Assembly (NCBI RefSeq): GCF_963675165.1
Contig: NC_087377.1
Coordinates: forward strand, 6,279,122 to 6,343,121
Direction: 5' to 3'
DNA from: Halichondria panicea
Lineage: Eukaryota; Porifera; Demospongiae; Suberitida; Halichondriidae
Length of the DNA stretch: 64,000 nucleotides
The number at the start of each line of letters is the position of its first letter. Position 1 is the stretch's first letter. The notes under the pieces were generated by a model. The model ran no database searches. It was not told where the DNA came from and saw nothing but the letters and a program-made list of their open reading frames with translations. This document shows, one piece after another, positions 57,673-64,000 of this stretch. The position numbers were made by a program, and so were the translations under genes.

Positions 57673-60600
57673 ATGGGGTCACAAGGACTGGTGGCACTCG
57701 TGACAGCTGTCGCTTTCATACTATCACATACTGTAATTGTATTGACAGGTGAGAATTAATTATTATTGTAAAGAACTCTGTATCAGTGCAACTGCTGTTT
57801 TTTAATGCCGTAGAGTCCAATAAAGGAGGCCAACATTTTTAATTAGGCCAGACGAAGTAAATTGCTTGATTCTCAGGCCCGCTTGCTTCGTTTTTTGCCA
57901 CCGCTTGCTCCTTTTTAAAATCCTGGCCTAAACGACCTTTGACCTATTTATGCGGGAAGACTTTATTAACAGAGGAGGAGGAACCACTTGACCTTAGATC
58001 AATGTCATTGATTTTGTGCCCATGAACAGTCTACACTAAGACTTCATATCACAATTTATATGGGGCCTTATGGGCGTTAATGATATTCATAGACCGCGGT
58101 TAGATAGCTAACACAAAATGGTAGTTTCTTTATGAAGAATAACTCTGCAACAATATAATTATAACAAGAAGTAATATTAATGATATAGAGTTGATGCTTA
58201 ATAAATAAGCTACTGAATGATATAAAAATCAAGCTCTAAAAGTGATTATAGAATGATTATTGAGAGAAACAAAATAAACAATTTCTTAGTTTACAGCAAC
58301 TTTGATTTCTGGGCAAAATAGTTCTGAGGGAGCTGGACAAGTATAAACAGGCTAGACTATAAGACAACACTGGTAACTACTAGTACAGCTCTTAAAAACA
58401 CCAATGACTCAGGCTTACATCAGATACAACAAAGTAAACATTGACAAAAATAAGTAACTTCAATTACTTGCCTGCCTGCCACTTGAGTATCCATTTCTTG
58501 AAAGTACATAGATAGCTAATAGCATACTTGAAGTTAGTATTTCCAAAGAACTAAGCAGCTAGCACTTGCTAATTTTTTTTATACATAGTCTTGTGCACTG
58601 GAACCTGGCTTGCACTCCTGGGCCTGGGTATAGATGCTGGAAATACTGAAAAACTTGTTGCTTTATCCAATTCTAATAGTAAACAGTGACGTCACAGAAA
58701 CCATAATTAAATATACTGAGCGTTTCTGTAGTACCGTATATCTTCTAATTTATCGGACTTTTTACAGACTTTTATAAAAAATTAATAATGATAAGCAAAT
58801 TCATTGCATAGCTATAGCAACAGTGACGTCAAACAGTAGTTATAAGCATATTCATCGAAGAAGCATGACAGGAAGTAGCTCTAAACATAGTACAAGCCAG
58901 TTAAACTAGGCCTCTCGTGGTATATTTGATTTACGAGTAATCAGATAAACCAGTAGACTCGCAAGCCACTCCCTTTTCTCTGATTGGACGGGGGCGGGAG
59001 AAAAGGGACTGGTGACTCTGGGCTACAGCTTGTGTAAATCAGGAATGCTATTACGTAATACTGTCACATGATTGTGCAATTTATTTTTATGCGTACGTAC
59101 GTTGTACGTAATAATTATTCCGAGTTCAGAGTCAGAGTTGAAATACAATACAGTGCATGTTGGGAAAGCAATCGGACCACTTTTTCACATGATGAATTCA
59201 TTTGACAAGAACAACAAAGTTTCTTCTGAATCTGGAAAACACAGTACTAGAGGTACAAAGAAGGATTTGGAAGAGATTGTAAAGGAACTTTTTATTAATT
59301 CCAAAGTATTTACAGATACAGCAGGCAGAGAGCACAAATTCTTCCCGAAATTTAGACCAAACATTATGAGTGGTATTGACATGATCAAATTAAAGCAATG
59401 GATGAATACACGATTTCAGAAGCTTATTACGTATCAGTGAACCATCTTTTATATAATATACTTATTATCATCTTCAATTTATAAATAACGGTTGCGAGCT
59501 ATTGTGAACATAATATACATTTACACACAGATGTACAAATATCACAGCATTTACAGTTTCCGATACTAAGTTTTCCTGTCTGATCAAAATCCCTCAACAA
59601 TAGTGTTCTGCGACAAGTGTCTATGTTCTTACAATATTCCTTCATACTTACATCAACACGGTCAAATTTAAAATCATTTCCATTATAATATAAAGTAGCA
59701 GTTGCTTTTTTACCATCTCTGCCAGCTCTCCCAGTTTCCTGAATGTAAGATTCAATGTCGTTTGGAGGTCCCCAGTGTATAATTCTTCGAATATTGGAGC
59801 AATCCAGTCCCATACCAAATGCTACAGTTGCTACAACAATCTTAAGAGGGCTAGTAACGTTAGTAAAAGACTTGATAATACATTCTTTGACATTCGGTAC
59901 TGTGCAGGCAGTGAACATATCTACAAGTCTGAACTTTGCTAGGTCTGGGGCTCCAATTGGTTCAACATTTTCACATCCAATTCCGTTCTTTAAAAACAGA
60001 TAAATATGTGCCACATCATCGTAAGACCGACAAAATATTATCACTCTATCCATTGATAGGCGACAACTTCTCACTTCTTCCACAATTGGTGCAAATGTTT
60101 CTTCTATATCACCTTCTTTTCTGTTCACATGGTACTTGATATTAGGCTTGTTTGGAGACACAGACACCACGGTTGGGTTAACCATTGATAGAATTTGACA
60201 AATGGCCGTTCGACTACTTAAAGTAGCTGTCGCAGTCAATGCCATTATGTGTACGCTTGCTGGTATTAAACTTCTAACTTCTACTAAATTTGAGAACTCC
60301 CTCCTGAATTCAGTTCCCCTTCAACAAAAAAGAGAACGTGAATATAAACATGCACGTACTTCGATTGGGTATGACACTTACCATTTTTTCACACAATGCG
60401 CTTCGTCAATGACGAATGCAACCAGTTTGTCCGCAAACACAGGAGACTGAAGCATATCTCTCCATTCGAGATTGCACAAAAGACTTTCTGGACTAAAAAA
60501 CATCACCTGGTGTTCTCCCATTTTAACCTAGTCACGCTCCATCTCGCTGACATCACCTAACATCAATAAGTATACATGGGGATTTGTTGAGGGTTACTAT

Positions 60601-63600
60601 AGTTATCAACCAGAGATATCTAGATCAACCTGCTATATATAGCGCTATTAATTAAAACTATATACCTGAATAAACTGCTGTGATTCCTCTGGTCCTTATG
60701 GCTTCAACTTGATCCTTCATGAGAGAAATCAATGGGCTTATAACTATCACCAGAGATCCACTTGTATTGTACAAGTTGTCAAAAGCTTTAGGCAAAATCC
60801 AGTAACACAATGACTTTCCACTGCCAGTGGGGAGGCTGATAAACACATCATTTCCCATCATAAAATGAAACACAGCTAATCTCTGCTGGTCTCTTAGACT
60901 ACTACCGTATAGCGCGAAATTTTCGAGGCACTTATATTTCGTGGATTGGCCTCTAAAAGCCATTTCGTTGCACAATGTTCGCGGAATGACTGCTTACCGG
61001 AAGCCACGCCTTTAAATCTTGCACGTTATAGCAGGTAAAGAACGATTTTCGTGGACTTAATTTTCGTGTAGGATTGCTAACCCACGAAATCCACGAAAAT
61101 TAAGCCCCTCGAAAATTTCGCGCTATACGGTATATCCCAGCTGAATGGCTGATGTAGTGATTACTTCTTGAATCTTAGACACATCCATTCTAAGAAACCC
61201 GCGAGCAATTGTTGCAGGCTACGCAATTCTACTACCTCACGCAATGTTTGAATCACGTGAAGAATAACTATGAATAACCTCTACCCAAATTCTGGTAGAG
61301 ACACAAAACTGGTCCCAGAGTCACCAGTCCCTTTTCTCCCGCCCCCGTCCAATCAGAGAAAAGGGAGTGGCTTGCGAGTCTAATAAACCAGAGGCGCAGC
61401 CGAGTTGGTTTATCAGATTTCTCTCGCGTGTAAATCAAATATACCACTTGAGGCCATAATTTAACTATAACTTAATGCAGGTACGGGAGGGGGTGAAGTG
61501 AAATTTTTTGCAATTTGCTCACAATTTCACCTTCAAACTTTCATATTAATGAGTGAATACTGAATACGAAAGAGTTAATACAAAAACTCGTTCAAAATCG
61601 TAGGAGCAGGGGGGGCAGCCCAGGCATGCCTGACCAGTATTTCTAGCTTGTCTTTATAGATGTAGTCTACAGTACCAGTAGTCTCTTGTCTAGCTAAATT
61701 ATGCTTAGCTACTACAAAAACTGGCACTATTTAGAATCTGATGACATCACAATCTATGATTAAGTTCATAGTAATAACTATCTGTTCATGCACTGCACTG
61801 GAATCACAATGCGTACCCAGACTGCACTGAGAGTGGAGGGGATAAGGCTGCTTCCTTGCAACTGGCTGGAAAAGTCTGAGATCTGCTCTATGTTGCAGCA
61901 GCATGCACAGTTGCAAACATTGCGCAAGGCCTGACTCAGCAACAGCAATAGTTGACCTATGCACTTTAAATTAGTATATGCTTTGTTGAAAGTATAATAG
62001 CTAGGCCACACCAAATTAATCTTATTGTTTCACGGATTTTCAATCCATTTTAATTTTAAGATTTTCAATCCACTTCCGTTCGTTGTGACGTCATTGTTTT
62101 GCTGACGTTGTTATCCGGATCCGCCAGATACCGGCGGATGGCAAACAGTCGATACCAGACCCACTCTTCGAGGAAGTGCAGCTTGGGATCAGGGCTAGTA
62201 ACAGCACTTGCCTTAAATTGCGACATCACCTGATTATGTTTCGCCCCCCGCGATATTTATGGATAATTATAAATATCATTATTGCTATGTTTGAAGTGGA
62301 TTGAAGGAAGTAGATAGAAGATTCGCAAGCACATCTGATAGTATTCTGATGAAAAAAAGGGCTATCTTGCTAGCGTACTTTCAAGAGTACATTATACAAA
62401 ACAAAATTACTAGCACGTACTTAATTTACAAATTTGCTAAAATAATTAGTACCCGTTGTGATACCGTATAATTATTATCTTCTAATTTATAGCGGACACT
62501 TCTAATCACTCTTTTGGGCAATTGTCGTTGTTCTAATACAACAAACACTCCAGTATTTACATTTGTTTGGACAATACCTTGAAAAGTTGAGTTACCATTC
62601 ATACACGGCAAGTAAGACTTAGAGTGCTGCAGTTAGATAGCTTTGAGTAGCTAGTTTTAGATAGCTAGTGCTACTATTCAGTCGTACCCTGTTCTATTAA
62701 ACTTAGCTAGCTTGCATGCAGCTGCTTGCTTGTTTTAATTATTCCGGACATTTCGCATGCTCTATAAAAGTCTGTTCCAATTATACTAGGACAATTTCTA
62801 TTTTTTGCTGTCGGATAAATTAAAAGATATAGGTAGTAACAAGAGTAGATAAGAGTAAGAGTGTTGAACTGCTTGTAACAGCAATTTCCTGCTCCTGCGG
62901 CATCACTTGATAGTATCAGTAATAATTAGTTATGTTAGCAACACTTCCCAGAAACCACACATGCTGCGATTGCACAGTTCAGTGCTACAAACCACAGACC
63001 ACAGTTTACTTAACAGCACTCATTAATTGAATAGTGCCGACGGTGATGACGCATGTCAAGGCAAATGCGGTCCCACGATTACTACAGCAGTTCAACACTC
63101 TTACTCTTATCTACTCTTGGTAGTAACAATAGTGACGACAGTGATGCCGCAATTTAAAACAAATGTCGTTCCAGGTTTACTACAGGAGTTCAACACTCTT
63201 ACTCTTATCTACTCTTGGTGTACTGAATAGGGCTTTATTTAGAGTAACGCAGACACGTACGGTACATTCAATGATTTTTGACACACGATTAGAGTAATTT
63301 TTCTTTTAAATTTTGTATGTAGCATCCGAATTTACGATGCAACCAGTATCAGTGGTACAGGCCCAAAGGGTAGATGCAGTGTTCGAGTGTCGATATACTG
63401 GAGCACAAAGTTACAATTGGAGACTCAATGGAGAGTTTCCCACTGAGGATACTTATCCACCTGGTGTGACTGCTACCCCATCGACTAATGATACCCCAGC
63501 AACACTGACCATCCCAGCCATAGCACATTACAACAACACTGTTGTCCAATGTGAGGCAGTGGTTAGAGACGGACGAGCGTTGATACCCACATTGTCAGTA

Positions 63601-64000
63601 AATGCTACCTTGCACTTGCAAGGTAATTATGTTGTTGTGTACACTACATGTCCTGTAGTACATACTTCACTATAAACCCTGGCACACAAGTGTACATGTG
63701 CATGTGTACTCGATTGTGTGTTTACCCAGGACTTCTTCCTGCTGTCGCTGATCTGGCCGTGAACAATGTTGCTGGGAACTGTTCACAACTCAACGTCACC
63801 TGGGATGCTCCCTTCTCCCTGAACTTGACCACTGCTGAACCAGACATACAGTACTGTGTGGATGTGTATAACTTTACTGAGGATAATCTGCTGCAGTCTG
63901 AATGTAACATCACTACTACCCAACATCTGTTTGATATAGCCTATCCTATGGGTACTTATAGCTTTTCTGTAACACCACGTAGCAACATTGACGGCAGCTT
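57673..64000 (+). CDS. Secreted Ig/FN3 cell-surface protein, 5' part (runs off window)
   Basis: Exon 1 (57673-57748) encodes a signal peptide, MGSQGLVALVTAVAFILSHT..., with a hydrophobic core. Exon 2 (63323-63622) encodes one Ig-like domain: VVQAQRVDAVFECRY with the first Cys, YNWRLNGEFP with the core Trp, and ATLTI...NTVVQCEAVV with the second Cys. Exon 3 (63730 to the edge) begins a fibronectin type III domain: AVADLAVNNVAGNCSQLNVTW. Phases agree at both junctions. Several N-glycosylation sequons occur (for example NCS, NVT, NIT). Intron 1 is 5.6 kb and contains the RecQ transposon and several MITEs; intron 2 is about 107 bp. The protein is probably an adhesion or recognition receptor; partners are unknown. 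Confidence 0.85.
59072..59440 (+). pseudogene. C-terminal tail resembling DUF6589-type proteins
   Basis: The convincing part begins at about ELKYNTVHVGKAIGPLFHMM and continues through KKDLEEIVKELFINSKVF to HKFFPKFRPNIM, ending LKQWMNTRFQKLITYQ. From memory, this resembles the end of DUF6589-type proteins, which are multicopy in cnidarians and sponges. The upstream bulk of such a protein is missing, so this is a truncated gene within the transposon. The nominal start is not meaningful. Confidence 0.4.
59499..61188 (-). pseudogene. RecQ-family DNA helicase carried by transposon (disrupted)
   Basis: RecQ helicases unwind DNA 3' to 5' using ATP. Exons with matching phases: 60666-61188 (interrupted), 60382-60556, 59499-60318. 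Exon 1 starts MDVSKIQEVITTSAIQLGY, is split by a MITE at 60905-61130, and resumes SSLRDQQRLAVF with Walker A LPTGSGKS. Exon 2 carries VIDEAHCVKKW; exon 3 ALTATAT, VATVAFGMGLD and the arginine-finger motif YIQETGRAGRDG, ending in a zinc-type CKCCDICTSVCKC. No HRDC domain is present. Damage: the MITE introduces a stop a few codons after its entry, and exon 2 has an in-frame TAG at 60528-60530. The short, single-core architecture suits element-borne RecQ genes rather than host BLM/WRN. Confidence 0.88.
60905..61130. mobile_element. 226-bp MITE inside RecQ exon 1, TA target duplication
   Basis: Tips CCGTATAGCG and CGCTATACGG are exact inverses, flanked by TA at 60903-60904 and 61131-61132. Same family as 858-1068 and 20106-20315. 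The helicase frame upstream (LGY) and downstream (SSLRD) is continuous if the element and one TA are ignored, so this is a clean insertion into a tyrosine codon. Confidence 0.9.
62462..62825. repeat. Interspersed repeat, copy 2
   Basis: Same block order as 105-470, with a small insertion ('attattatcttctaattt') near its start. Confidence 0.55.
62841..63118. mobile_element. MITE, AAGAGTAGATAAGAG family, 9-bp target duplication
   Basis: A full copy closely matching 23168-23440, with GGTAGTAAC directly on both sides (62832-62840, 63119-63127). Confidence 0.8.
63128..63216. mobile_element. Partial MITE copy, right half only
   Basis: 'gtgacgacagtgatgc' through 'cactcttactcttatctact' repeats the right half of the preceding element. 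It lies immediately after that element's target duplication. Confidence 0.6.

Larger units (their letters stand above)
58954..61382. mobile_element. RecQ-helicase-bearing DNA transposon, 9-bp target duplication
   Basis: Inverted ends of 69 bp start TAGACTCGCAAGCCACTCCC, and the direct 9-bp duplication ATAAACCAG lies at 58945-58953 and 61383-61391. The body (2,429 bp) holds a minus-strand RecQ-type helicase that starts just inside the right terminus and a short plus-strand coding tail (59072-59440). No transposase is recognised. It sits in intron 1 of the Ig/FN3 gene. A 9-bp duplication with inverted ends is seen in Mutator-type elements, but nothing else supports that assignment. Confidence 0.88.
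61392..63322. other. Remainder of Ig/FN3 intron 1
   Basis: No exon seen. Contents are a degraded TAGCCTCGA-type remnant near 62150-62200, a segment shared with about 1615-1660 ('ggccataccaaattgatctt' type, at 61999), the repeat at 62462-62825, and the MITE copies listed next. Confidence 0.55.

Noticed and set aside
59499..61188. Host BLM/WRN orthologue
   Set aside because: No N-terminal or HRDC regions; the gene is short, lies within a transposon, and is pseudogenised.
58954..61382. Interpretation as a Helitron
   Set aside because: Inverted ends and a 9-bp duplication are present; the helicase is RecQ-type with DEAH and QETGRAGRDG rather than the Pif1-type with a Rep domain.
1..64000. tRNA or rRNA genes
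   Set aside because: No cloverleaf with A/B boxes or rRNA-like stretch was recognised by eye; a covariance search would be needed to exclude them.

Overview
The window is eukaryotic and almost certainly animal. Host genes are split into many short exons by canonical GT-AG introns, often only 50-100 bases long. One gene is a recognisable metazoan eIF2D and another is a secreted Ig/FN3 cell-surface protein. The density of small palindromic DNA elements, together with intact and decayed Gypsy, Copia, Crypton-like, HECT-like, CXC-domain and RecQ-bearing elements, resembles a non-bilaterian such as a demosponge. That placement is inference; no species was identified.

Host genes. EIF2D lies on the + strand (2313-9138, 17 exons, 622 codons, all splice phases closing). 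A short three-exon gene of unknown function is at 21545-22095 (+). The 5' part of a secreted Ig/FN3 protein starts at 57673 (+) and runs off the right edge; its 5.6-kb first intron contains most of the mobile DNA at the right end. Nearly everything else is mobile or repeat-derived.

Layout. 1-2312: repeats and foldback elements. 2313-9138: EIF2D, with a pogo-like element and a nested foldback in intron 6 and nested foldbacks in intron 16. 9139-10672: repeat debris. 10673-17350: decayed Gypsy retrotransposon (- strand) with a DNA element inserted in gag. 17351-21430: foldbacks and a PHD-finger fragment. 21545-22095: small gene. 22440-24250: minisatellite and MITEs. 24256-28330: two oppositely oriented halves of a broken HECT-domain gene. 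28600-31060: MITEs, including a 904-bp element with a 6-bp target duplication. 31547-43161: an 11.6-kb DNA transposon. 43191-45636: hAT-like element, minisatellite and a Crypton-like fragment. 45639-49985: Copia retrotransposon (- strand). 50035-53570: Harbinger-like MITE and a large ATCGAT foldback. 54010-55886: frameshifted CXC-domain gene. 56282-57044 and 58954-61382: short and long members of one transposon family with 9-bp target duplications; the long member carries a RecQ-type helicase. 62462-63216: MITE copies.

Two systems stand out. First, the 31547-43161 element has about 600-bp inverted termini beginning TGTAGGACC, a perfect 6-bp target duplication (TGCGCT), and one gene of about 36 exons. 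That gene encodes an integrase-type (rve) transposase followed by two separate Ulp1/C48-type cysteine protease domains, each with His, Asp and Gln/Cys motifs. Second, the 58954-61382 element has 69-bp inverted termini and a perfect 9-bp duplication (ATAAACCAG), and encodes a RecQ-family helicase. A 763-bp internally deleted relative with its own perfect 9-bp duplication lies at 56282-57044. The helicase copy is itself broken by a 226-bp TA-flanked MITE in its first coding exon.
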